Shown: positions 12,166 to 22,191 of the stretch, one piece after another | Layout: each line of letters begins with the position of its first letter | Numbering within the stretch: position 1 is the stretch's first letter | Origin: Solanum dulcamara | Lineage: Eukaryota > Streptophyta > Magnoliopsida > Solanales > Solanaceae | Assembly (NCBI RefSeq): GCF_947179165.1 | Contig: NC_077245.1 | Span: 18,508,740 to 18,572,739, forward strand | Direction: 5' to 3' | Length of the DNA stretch: 64,000 nucleotides | Notes under the pieces: generated by a model | The model's database searches: none | The model's input: the letters and a program-made list of their open reading frames with translations, nothing else | Told to the model about the DNA's origin: nothing | Made by a program: the position numbers and the translations under genes

Positions 12166-12877
12166 ACTTTGGTGTACAACTCCACATAATAACAAGTTCT
12201 CGTGCTACTACCATAAAATATTTCTTCCCTGTCTTCTTATCCACTGAAAATCTCTATTTGACTGATCAAACCACAGACACAAAACATCATTTGGATTTAA
12301 AAGAAAAACCAAAAAGGCTGAAAAAAGGCCTACACCACTCAACGGCTTGGGCCAGGCTCGTCACAGACCAACCACGCTCACTTGACATGACTAGCTACCT
12401 GAAAGGCGGCCTAAATTTGGACCACCCAACAGCCCTTATGAATGAGCAAGCCATTTATTGGCCTGCTCTTATCAGGTCGGTTGGACTGGGCTGTAGCCAC
12501 TTGACATCATGATTTCCATTGTTTCACCAATACATACTACATAATCATCGACATACGTCCCATTTTTCATACACATACGTCCCTTTATCATTATTAACGG
12601 ATGACATAAATGAACCTTTTTCCAAAGTTCAATGACATAAATGAGACTTTTCCCTAGAATATGTACATAATATTTTTACTTATGTACACATTACAATTTT
12701 CCAGCAACTGGGTATCAATGACATAAAAAGGATGGGGGAAATGAAGAAGTGATACCAATCTGCCTTGATCAAGAAGAACCGGAGAGTTACAAAGGCTGAA
12801 GTAAAGTTTTTTCTTGGAAGGAAAAGCCATTAGATAGCCTTATCTAGAAATAATTTTTTGATAATCAGATGGTAAAA
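12166..12877. other. Unassigned stretch
   Basis: No motif, LTR terminus or tRNA-like promoter boxes could be recognised. A 138-codon open frame (12096-12512, plus) begins inside the preceding LTR and resembles no family known to me, so it is not called a gene. AT-rich sequence with a few GC-richer patches around 12340-12490. Confidence 0.4.
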
Positions 12878-13009
12878 ATGTCTCCCTTGGATTCTTCTGC
12901 AGACATAAATGTTTGTGAGACAGCTGAAGACGTAGCTGCATCTTTCGGCGATGTTAAGGAGAGAATTTCTGCGATCGGAAATAGTCCATTTGGAAAATCA
13001 ATAGATTAA
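12878..13009 (+). CDS. Short open frame, 43 codons, possible gene fragment
   Basis: Begins MSPLDSSADINVCETAED and ends NSPFGKSID-stop. Its amino-acid composition (Asp, Glu, Ser, Ala) looks more protein-like than the surrounding noncoding frames. The tail at the stop suggests it could be a first or internal exon of a host gene carried here, but I do not recognise the family. No splice site or downstream exon could be shown. It may be chance. Confidence 0.25.
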   Translation: MSPLDSSADINVCETAEDVAASFGDVKERISAIGNSPFGKSID

Positions 13010-13087
13010 AGTTGCAGAAATTTTGTACTGTTTATATAAAAATTGAATTAAGACTACAAGATTTTGAAACTTCTTTGATGGACAACT

Positions 13088-13339
13088 GTAACACCCCGAA
13101 CATCCAAGCTATGTTTTGACCATTCCTTAAATACGTATAGACCTCAATTTGATGATTTGTAATGTTAAAATGTATTGAAAACAATTCCTTACTGTGGTAA
13201 GAGCTTCTAATATGAATAAAGGTTATAAGGAACTTCTAGCTCAAAGTTAAGTTGAAAGTTTTTTTACCGATTGAGTTTCCGTACAAGATTTTACTTGGGT
13301 CAACTTCAAAGTTAAGTTGAAAGCTTTGTTTCACATCTC
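13088..13339 (+). repeat. Possible gypsy LTR start fragment
   Basis: It begins TGTAACACCCCG, the terminal signature of the gypsy LTR family seen at 14657, 22192 and 50155, but the sequence after the first 15 bases does not match those LTRs by eye. It may be a different LTR family cut off by the copia remnant that follows. Confidence 0.35.
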
Positions 13340-13935
13340 TTGAAAGATCTTTCTAAGCTTTCCATCAAAGAGCTAGCTGGATTGTTTCCTGTACACGAGA
13401 AGCAAAGATTTTTTTGTGTCGATCCACCGAATGAGACAACTTTCCAGTCCAGAATCAATGAGAATTCTCAAAATTTCTCAAAAAATCAACAAAAAAAGAA
13501 GTACAATCCAAAAAAGAAGCAGAATCATGTTGAATCATCATATTGAGAAGTGAAGAAAAGATTTTCTTCATTTTCTTCCTCCTTTCCTTCACAAAAATTT
13601 TCTTTCTCGCGTTGCTTGTGCCTGCAATCCTTCTCAATATGGCCAAAATTTTTAAAAAAGTTATATTGAAGCTTGCCTTTGTGCCAACATTTTTCTGCAT
13701 TATGATTAGTCTTTTTGCAAACTTTTCAAAAAAGACTAGTTCTTTTCTCACCTTTTTCTTCAACATTCTTAGTAGAGTCATCATGATCATGCACAAGAGA
13801 AAGGTGAAATTCAGTTGCATTATTTTCAGACAGGAGAACAACTTGCTGACATCTTCACCAAAACACTTTCTAGAGAAAAGTTTTGCTATCTTCGAGAATG
13901 CATTGGAGTTGTCAAGCAAATACATTAAGGTTGAG
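13340..13935. pseudogene. CopB: scrambled copia remnant (gag +, zinc knuckle -, RNase H end +)
   Basis: Three copia pieces in alternating orientation. Plus strand 13340-13546 has a gag middle part (LSKLSIKELAGL...SKNQQKKK). Minus strand about 13546-13810 has gag zinc knuckles (CKVCKKTNHNAEKCWHKGK and a second, degraded one) followed by the acidic linker NEENLFFTSQYDDS. Plus strand 13815-13930 has the RNase H end (QLADIFTKTLSREKFCYLRE). The long open frames on both strands here are by-products of this AT-rich sequence. Rearrangement by inversion inside one decayed element is likely. Confidence 0.62.
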
Positions 13936-14243
13936 TGTTGGAATTAATGATTCACAAGTATACTATCCTTGATTTTTAGTCTTTCAATATTATTTCTTAA
14001 TTTTTCGAAAAGTCTTTTAGGAGTTAGTGATACATGTATCGAATGAATTGTGATACATGTATCTAGTTATTTATGCAAGTCTCTTTGATTGATGTTTTAA
14101 GTAGTATAAATAGAGATGTAATTGATGATTGTAATCATCTCAAGTGGATTTAAGTAGCCTAATCAAATTGATCATTCTCTAAGAAATATATTCTCTTCTT
14201 ATTTATCCTTCAGAAACATATAGGCAACTAGAGCTATTGAACA
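13936..14243 (+). repeat. CopB LTR (about 308 bp)
   Basis: Starts TGTTGGAATTAATG right after the RNase H end and stops at ttgaaca. It contains a TATA-like gtataaatagag at about 14103. The end border is set only by the CA terminus and typical length. Confidence 0.55.
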
Positions 14244-14372
14244 ATGTGGTCGATTGAACTCAATATTTTAAACACAGAAAACATTTGCGAAAATTAGTAA
14301 AATTTAACAAATATTAAAGTCTAAAACCATAATTTCGAAATTACAATGAATTTAGTACTAAGAACATTCAGC

Positions 14373-14656
14373 CGTTGGTGGAGAAAAGAAAATTTGAGTC
14401 AATCTATGTCATGTCAACCGTGCAAGAAAAGTCAAAAAGGAGAAAAGTAAAAAGAAAAAAACTAAAAAGTAGGTAGGGTAGGTGGCAACATCTTTTGAAA
14501 TTGTTGCCAGCTGTCATTTTACATATTTTTAAAAGATGAAAATGCGTATACTCCAATTTTTTATGCATTTTAATTCTCCTATAAATAGAGAGTCTCTTGC
14601 CCTCATTTGATTTATTCAGAAAAAGAGAGAGTAAGAATACAAAGAGAGTTATACAC
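14373..14656 (+). repeat. CopC 5' LTR, left half
   Basis: Starts cgttggtggag (TG to CG change at the presumed terminus). It carries a TATA box and leader-like sequence (agagagagtaagaatac) just before the G2 insertion. The left border is inferred, since no second LTR exists. Confidence 0.5.
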
Positions 14657-16949
14657 TGTAACACCCCTCAAAAATTTTCCCCTAAGATTCGGGCCTTCCT
14701 TGTACACGTGTGGGGCCCATCATATTTAGTTTGAAGTATGTGCTTGCGTTATGATGAGTCCCTGAGAAATTAAAGAGCGTTGGAGGTGATGTGGGGTCAT
14801 AGAGGACCCCTAGGACCGAGCTAAGTCTCAAAAAGGTTCATCGTGGCTAAGTTAGGATGAGTTTGTGTATGGGGTCGACTTCTAATGGCCCTATCTTTTG
14901 AATGAAGGAAATCTAGGTGGACCACGACTTATTAAATTAAAGGTCGTGGAGTCTTCTTTCTAATGCCACCAAGAATGTAAATTTTGGAGTTCGGAGTCGA
15001 AAGATATGGCGATCCTAAGGTGAACGAGCACAACAGAGATTTTCAGGCCTGGGGTTCAACTACTGGAAATCTGGGCTTGGTGCCGTAGTGGCGCGATGCG
15101 CCACTATCGTGCCAGAAACATGCCTCAGTAATTTGGCCCCTGGCGCGATGCACCGCTAAAAGTTGTGCAGGATTTTTCAGGCCAATTTTCCAGAACCCAG
15201 AAAATATGGCCTTGGCGTTATAAGGGCGTAATGCGCCACTATCGCGCCAGAAACATGCCTCAGTAGTTTGGCCTCTGGCGCGGCGCGTCACTGCAAGGTG
15301 TGCAGGTTTTAGGCGTAATTGTCCTGGCACTGCAATGGCGCGACGCGCCACTATCGCGCCAGGTGCATTTTTGCCTATTTTTCAGAACTTTTGAGAAGGA
15401 GTAATTTGGGAATTCCCCCAAATTATATATGTATCATCCCTAACACATTTTGGGATCATTTTCAATCCCTCACTCTCTCTCTAAAAGCCCTAGGAGCTTC
15501 TCTCTCTTTTTCTTCTTCTTCTCCATTTCCAACAAGAAGAGTTCCAAGAGCTTCAAGGTTTGAGTTCTCCATTGAAGACCCAACCACAAGGTTATCTTCA
15601 AGTCTTCACTAAGGTTTGTAAGTCTATCCAAAATATGGGTTAAGTCCACCCATGTGCCCTACTCTTGCTTAAGGTTAGATGTTCCCAAAAATGGAGTTCC
15701 TTGGTATGGTTTATGGTTGAATGAGTTTTGTTTCCTATTTATTTGATTCTATATGTGTCAATGTTGTTAAGCTAAGAGGTTCCAAAAAAATGAGCCCTTA
15801 TGTGAGTATGAGTTGATGAAGAAATGAGTTGTGAAATATATTTTATTTATCTTCTTAACTATGTAGATCATGATAAAGGATGTTATTCTCTTGAAAATGT
15901 TGTTCAATAGGAAATGTCAATTTAAAGTCTTGAAATTGTGATAAACCTCAAAGATTTTCTCAAATGGATGAAAGAAATGATTGATTATATCTAGATGATG
16001 TTATATATGTGCATTTAAATTTCTTTTGGAGATATGATTGAGATTTATCGGATAATATGATTGGAAGAGATTGATTGTGATAGAGTTGATGAGTTGACAA
16101 GGTTGTAATGAGACTTGTTGATATGATTTGATTGAGTTGGTTGGATGGAGTTTTATGAGCATTAAGTCTTGGGAGGAGTATCGAGCACCGAATTGGGCAA
16201 GAGTATAGTCCATACTCGAACCCAGTACCTATGTTGCCAAACGTAGGGGGGATTGAACCGTTAAAGTCGGATGTTTCCCCGAGAGATTTGTCCTGACATT
16301 ATAGGACTTGGTTGGATTGGATCCATGAGTATTTGATTCGTTCATACCATGGAAAAGTATGAACGGTCGCGGCAACAACGTCGTTTGTTGTACCTTCACT
16401 GGCTTATAAGTGAGGGTTGTCGGATAAGAGAAACTCCCAAATAGGTCTTGATAGTACTCTGAGTCAGATTAAGTTGAATTATATGTGATTGGTCCCGTCT
16501 AAATCATATTCTTGTTTAGACTTAGGAAATTTGATTGAGTTGTTATTCCTCTTGAGTTGAGCTTCCGAGTTGATTAATTCTTCCTTGATGTTCGTTGTAT
16601 TTGGCCATTTTACATACTCATACATTTCATGTACTGATGCCATTTGGCCTGCATCGTTTCATGATGCCGAAATAGGTACTAGAGATCATCAACTGGCGCT
16701 CCATTGAAGATCCATATACACCCTCAGCTAGTTGGTGAGTCCTCCTAGTTTCCGGAGGATGTTGAGCCTTCATGTACAGTTTTGTTGACATTTCCTTTAC
16801 TTTGATTATTGGTAGCCATGGACTTGTCATTGACACCTCTTAGACTTTGATAGAGGCTTCATAGACTGGAGTGTGGGAAGGTCGAACTGTTATTTTGAGG
16901 AGTCTTATTTTATTGTCTTATTGGGTTGTAAATGTTTGGCCTCCGGCCC

Positions 16950-16982
<33 letters not shown>

Positions 16983-17118
16983 CAGTATTTCATTATTTGA
17001 GTTTTCTTCTAAGAGAATATGATTGAATGAATGTGTGACTGGACCAGGTGGTTCGCTCGGAGGTCCGAAATGGCCTTCGAGTGCCGGCCACGCCTAGGGT
17101 AACCCCCGAGGCGTGACA
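14657..17118 (+). repeat. G2 5' LTR (2462 bp)
   Basis: TGTAACACCC start and gcgtgaca end. Three GC-rich palindromic modules lie at 15075-15365, followed by a likely transcription start region (attatatatgtatcatccc, about 15420) and CT-rich leader. A long TA dinucleotide run lies at about 16951-16980. Confidence 0.92.
16951..16980. repeat. (TA)n microsatellite in the G2 5' LTR
   Basis: About 15 TA units. The same place in the 3' LTR (about 24351-24366) has about 8 units, showing post-insertion slippage. Confidence 0.9.
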
Positions 17119-17121
17119 AAC

Positions 17122-17135
17122 ATAATATCAGAGCC
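17122..17135 (+). other. Primer binding site of G2
   Basis: Reads ataatatcagagcc, the initiator-Met tRNA complement (tggtatcagagc) with two early substitutions, placed just inside the 5' LTR. Confidence 0.75.
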
Positions 17136-17334
17136 TAGAGTTCAAGTGTCCTAGGGAGTCTATAAAGCCATGTCTAGTAGAGTCTTGCTTATGGGTGTGT
17201 TGTGCACCACACTTATAATAAGGAGACTATGAGACATTAGGAATTATTTCACTTCTTTCATACTCTTACTTCGTGCGATAGAGTTAAACTCTATAAAACT
17301 CCTTTATAATTCGTGCGTTTGTACGTTACAGATA

Positions 17335-18612
17335 ATGCCTCCTAAACGTATGGCTAGCCAGAGAAACGTTGACAACGTCGAGATGCCCCAATCGGAGGTA
17401 CGCCCAGCACGAGCTAGAGGCCGACCCACGAGGTATGCAGAGGTACCCCAAGTGCCTGCTACTCTGCCTGCACCCACGTCAGAGGCAGAATTCCGAGGGG
17501 CAATTTCCATGCTCACTCAATTAATGGCTGCCCGGAATGGTAACCAGAGTTTGTCGGCTCTCAACTCTAGTTCCCAGGACCCATCTGCTGCCACTAGAAT
17601 TAGAGAGTTTTTGAGGATGAATCCGCCTGCATTCACGGGTTCTAAGGTCGATGAAGATCCCTAAAACTTTATTGATGAGATGTGGAAGATTCTGAAAGCT
17701 ATGCATGCTACGGAAATCGAGGGGGTCGAGTTGGTGTCTTATCAACTCAAAGATGTGGCAAACATTTGGTATAACCAATGGGAAAAGGGTAGGGGTGAGG
17801 ATGTTGAACCTGCTAGATGGGATGAATTTGAGGGAGCCTTCCTTGACCATTTCTTTCCCCGAGAATTGAGGGAAGCGAAAGTGGAGGAATTTGTGAATCT
17901 GAAACAAGAAGGCATGACCGTTAAGGAGTATAGCCTGAAGTTCATCCAGCTGTCCAGGTATGCTCCAGAAATGATTCCTGATGTGAGGTCAAAGATGAGG
18001 AAGTTCGTCTCCGGATTAGGGAGGCATGTGAAGAAGGAATGCAAAGCGGCATTGTTAATCTCCGATATGGATATTTCAAGGTTAATGGTGTATGCCCAAC
18101 AGGTGGAAGAGGAGAAGAGAAAGGACAGAGAAGAGCACTTGAGCAAGAAGGCAAAATCCGCGGGCCATGAGAGTAAACAGAGGCAAAGCACGGGCAACAA
18201 GTCCTTCTTCCAGAAGAGGCTTCCTAACTATGCCTCATCCACCGCCAGTGCACCTATGCCGCAGAACAGGTATGATTGGCAGGGATAGAGTTGCCAGAAT
18301 TTCAGACCCCAGGGTTCTCAATTCCAGGCCAGTGTAAGTCAAGGTACGAGGGGGAAGCCACCATGCAGCAAGTGTGGTAGGCTCTACTTGGGAGAATGCA
18401 GAGCGGGAAGGGTTGGTTATTATAAATGCGGCCAAATAGACCATTTTCAGAAGGAGTGTCCAGCATGGGGGAACAGAGCCCAGTTCTCTACCACCGCACT
18501 GCCAGCTAGGGGTAATCAAAGGGGCGCTACTTCAGGTACGAGTGGAGGTACAAACCGCCTATATGCCATGGGCAGTCGCCAAGATCAGGAGAACTCTCCA
18601 AACGTCGTGATG
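17335..18612 (+). pseudogene. G2 gag (in-frame stops only)
   Basis: Capsid/nucleocapsid part of the polyprotein. It begins at ATG 17335 (MPPKRMASQRN), in the same position as in G3. Retrotransposon-gag domain motifs are FTGSKVDEDP, VELVSYQLKDVANIWYNQW, AFLDHFFPRELREAKVEEF and LSRYAPEMI; a zinc knuckle follows (CGRLYLGECRAGRVGYYKCG, 18375-18435). In-frame stops at 17662 (CAA to TAA) and 18286 (CAG to TAG) break it, with no frameshift. It continues into protease without a frame change. Confidence 0.9.
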
Positions 18613-21600
18613 GGTATGATTTGAGTCTCTTCTTTTGATTGTTATGTATTGATGGATTTGGGTGCCATCCTATCTTTTGTGACTCCTTATGTGGGTAGTA
18701 AATTCAATAAAATTCCTGAACATCTTCTTGAACCTTTTAGTGTGGCCACTCTTGTCGGTGATTCTGTCTTAGCTAAGAGAGTCTATAGAGATTGCACTAT
18801 GTCCATTTATCACAGGGATACCTTGGCCGACCTAGTTGAGTTAGACATGGTTGATTTTGACGTGATCTTTGGCATGGACTGGCTCTATGTCTGTTATGCC
18901 TTTATTGATTATAGAACTCAGATTGTCACGTTCAAATTCCCGAATGAGGCTGTCATAGAGTGGAAGGGTAGTCCTGTTGTGCCTAAGGGTAATTTTATTT
19001 CATACCTTAAGGCCAGGAAGCTAATCTCAAAGGGGTGTGTTTATCACATTTTCCGAGTGAAAGATGACAGCATTGAGTCTCCATCCCTTGAGTCGGTTTC
19101 GATTGTCAACGAGTTTCCGGATGTCTTTCCTGAAGATCTGCCTGGAGTCCCTCCTGATAGAGAGATTGACTTTGGGATTGATATTCTTCCTGATACCCTG
19201 CCTATCTCAATTCCTCCCTATAGAATGGCTCCGACTGAGTTGAAGGAGTTTAAGGAGCAGCTGAAAGACTTGTTAGATAAGGGATTCATTAGGCCGAGTG
19301 TCTCACCATGGGGTGCTCCGGTCCTATTTGTGCGGAAGAAGGATGGGTCCCTTAGAATGTGTATCGACTACAGGCAGCTGAATAAGGTCACCGTAAAGAA
19401 CAAATACCCTCTCCCCAAAATAGATGACTTATTCGATCAACTTCAGGGTGCCACTTGTTTCTCAAAGATAGACTTGAGATTCGGCTACCACCAGTTGAAG
19501 GTGAGAGAATGTGATATTCCGAAGACTACTTTCAGGACTCGTTATGGCCACTTCAAATTTTTAGTCATGTCCTTTGGGTTGACTACTACCCCCGCCACTT
19601 TTATGGATCTCATGAACCGAGTATTCAAACCATATCTTGACATGTTTGTGATTGTATTCATAAATGATATTCTGGTTTACTCCAAGAATGAGGAGGAGCA
19701 TGCCCATCATCTTAGAGTCGTCTTGCAAATTTTGAGAGACCAGGTATTGTATGCAAAGTTCTCCAAATGTAAATTTTGGCTTGCATCAGTGGCCTTCTTA
19801 GGCCATATTATATCTGGAGATGGTATTCAGGTTGATGCTCAGAAAATTGAGATAGTGAAGAGTTGGCCCAGACCCACATCCCCGACGGAGATAAGAAGCT
19901 TCTTAGGTTTGGCCGGCTATTATAGAAGGTTTGTAGAGGGATTCTCATCCATATCATCACCATTGACTAAGTTAACTCAAAAGAAGGCTAAGTTCCAATG
20001 GTCTGATGCTTGTGAGGAGAGTTTTCAGGAATTGAAGACCAAGCTAACTACTGCTCCTGTTCTAACCTTGCCCGATGGTACAGAGGGTTTTGTGATCTAT
20101 TGTGATGCATCCAGAATTGGTTTGGGTTGTGTGTTGATGCAAAGGGGGAAGGTGATAGCCTATGCTTCGAGACAACTTAAGGTTCATGAGAGGAATTACC
20201 TAACTCATGACCTTGAGCTGGCAGCTGTGGTGTTTGTGCTTAAAATTTGGCGCCACTACTTGTATGGAGTGCATATTGATGTGTTCACCGATCAAAAGAG
20301 CTTGCAATACGTCTTCAGCCAGAAGGAACTCAACCTGAGGCAAAGGAGATGGCTTGAGCTACTCAAGGACTACGATATGAGCATCTTCTACCATCCAGGT
20401 AAAGCTAATGTTGTTACTGATGCTCTTAGCAGGTTGTCCATGGGTAGCACTGCCCATGTGGAAAAGAGAAGGAAGGAACTGGCGAAGGAGGTGCATCGAT
20501 TAGCCCAATTGGGAGTTCGACTCAAAGAGAACAATGAAGGTGGAGTAAACGTTCGAGATGGGGCTACGTCCTCACTTGTAGCAGAGGTAAAAGAGAAATA
20601 AGATCAGGATCCCATCCTCCTCCGGCTGAAGGAAGTTGTTCACAAACAAGGGGTGATGGTCTTCACCAAAGGGGGAGATGATGTGTTGAGGTACCGAAGT
20701 AGATTGTGTGTACCTAATGTCGATGATGTTCGAGAAAGGATTATGGCCGAAGCTCATAGCTCGAGATACTCTATTCATCCAGGCTCCACAAAAATGTACC
20801 ATGACTTGAGGGAAATCTATTGGTGGAGTAGGATGAAGAGGGATATTGCGGAATTTGTTTCCAAGTGCCCGAATTGCCAACAGGGGAAGGTTGAGCATCA
20901 AAGGCCATGTGGTTTAGCCCAAAACATAGGAATTCCAGAATGGAAGTGGGAGATGATCAACATGGACTTTATTACAGGCTTGCCGAAGTCCTGAAAGCAA
21001 CATGATTGCATTTGGGTGATTGTGGATAGAATGATGAAATTAGCTCACTTCTCGACGGTTAAGACTACCGACACCGCAGAAGATTATACAAAGTTGTACA
21101 TTTAAGAGATCGTCAGACTGCATGGGGTCCTTTTGTCTATCATCTCAGACAGAGGAGCCCAATTCACTTCCCAATTTTGGAAATCCTTTCAGAAGGGATT
21201 AGGTTTGAGGGTGAACTTGAGTACAGCTTTCCATCCCCAGACAGATAGCCAAGCAGAGCGCACCATCCAGACATTGGAAGATATATTGAGGGCATGTGTT
21301 CTCGATTTCAAGGGAAATTGGGACGATCACTTACCTCTCATAGAGTTTGCATACAACAATAGCTATTATACAAGCATTCAAATGGCTCCTTATGAAACTT
21401 TGTATGGGAGGAGGTATAGATCTCCTATTAGGTAGTTTGAAGTTGGTGAAGCTGAGCTGATTGGGCCTGACCTTGTTCACCAAGCCATAGAGAAGGTGAG
21501 AGTTATCCAAGATAGGCTAAAGATAGCCCAAAGCCGCCAAAAATCTTACATCGATGTGAGAAAGAGAAACATAGAGTTTGAGGTGGGCGATTAAGTGTAT

Positions 21601-22065
21601 TTGAAGGTGTCACCCCTGAAGGGTGTCATGAGGTTTGGAAGAAAAGGGAAGCTCAATCTCCGATATATTGGTCCTTACCAGATTTCGAGGCAGATTGGGA
21701 GTGTTGCCTATGAGTTGGAGTTACCCTCAGAGCTAGCTTCAATTCATCCGGTGTTCCACGTTTCGATGTTGAAAAAGTGCTTGGGCAATCCCTCATTGGT
21801 AGTCCCTATTGATAGAGTTGGAATTAAGGATAGCTTATCCTATGAAGAAGTTCTGGTCCAAATTATTGATCGCCAAATGCGCAAATTGAGGAACAAAGAA
21901 GTCGCCTCAGTCAAAGTCCTGTGGAGGAATCAATTTGTTGAGGAAGCCACATGGGAAGTGGAGTAAACTATGAAATCTAAATATCCACATCTATTCGTGC
22001 CTACCGAGGATAATGTTGGAGGTAATGTCCATTTCCTTGACTTGAATTCATTTGTGCCTTTTTGA
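18613..22065 (+). pseudogene. G2 pol: protease, RT, RNase H, integrase, chromodomain-like tail
   Basis: Same frame as gag throughout. The protease motif is MDLGAILSF (18652), so the usual DSG has become DLG. Reverse transcriptase (about 19100-19900) has FIND at 19657-19668 in place of FIDD. RNase H (about 20070-20440) has [10 protein letters not shown] and [11 protein letters not shown]. The integrase has an H-H-C-C zinc region (20750-20885, CPNCQQGK) and a core with D in NMDFITGLP, D in SDRGAQF and E in QAERTIQ. The C-terminal tail is [16 protein letters not shown] (21906-21953). Stops are at 18622, 20599, 20992, 21103, 21433, 21592 and 21964. The natural stop is at 22063. A 650-codon open stretch (18649-20601) survives. 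Confidence 0.92.
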
Positions 22066-22177
22066 GTTTTGATTGATAGTTGTTTGAGAATGTGATTGGT
22101 TGAATGACTGAAATTTTGATTGTGATTTGTACCCTGAGTCTATTCTTAGTTGCTCGTCATTCGAGGACGAATGATAC

Positions 22178-22191
22178 CAAGGGGGAGATAA
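22178..22191 (+). other. Polypurine tract of G2
   Basis: Reads aagggggagataa directly before the TGTAACACCC of the 3' LTR. Confidence 0.8.

Noticed and set aside
12166..12512. SINE or small gene in the GC-richer patch
   Set aside because: No A/B promoter boxes, poly-A tail or target duplication seen; left unassigned.
13455..13947. Long open frames on both strands (156 and 134 codons), Phe/Lys-rich
   Set aside because: Low-complexity AT-rich sequence; the copia gag zinc knuckle motif is in a different minus frame.
15075..15365. GC-rich spaced modules as a CRISPR-like array
   Set aside because: Plant nuclear LTR context, degenerate units, no unique spacers or cas genes; they recur inside each LTR.
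17742..18200. Minus-strand 152-codon frame opposite G2 gag
   Set aside because: Antisense shadow of the gag frame; the same shadow occurs opposite gag of G1.
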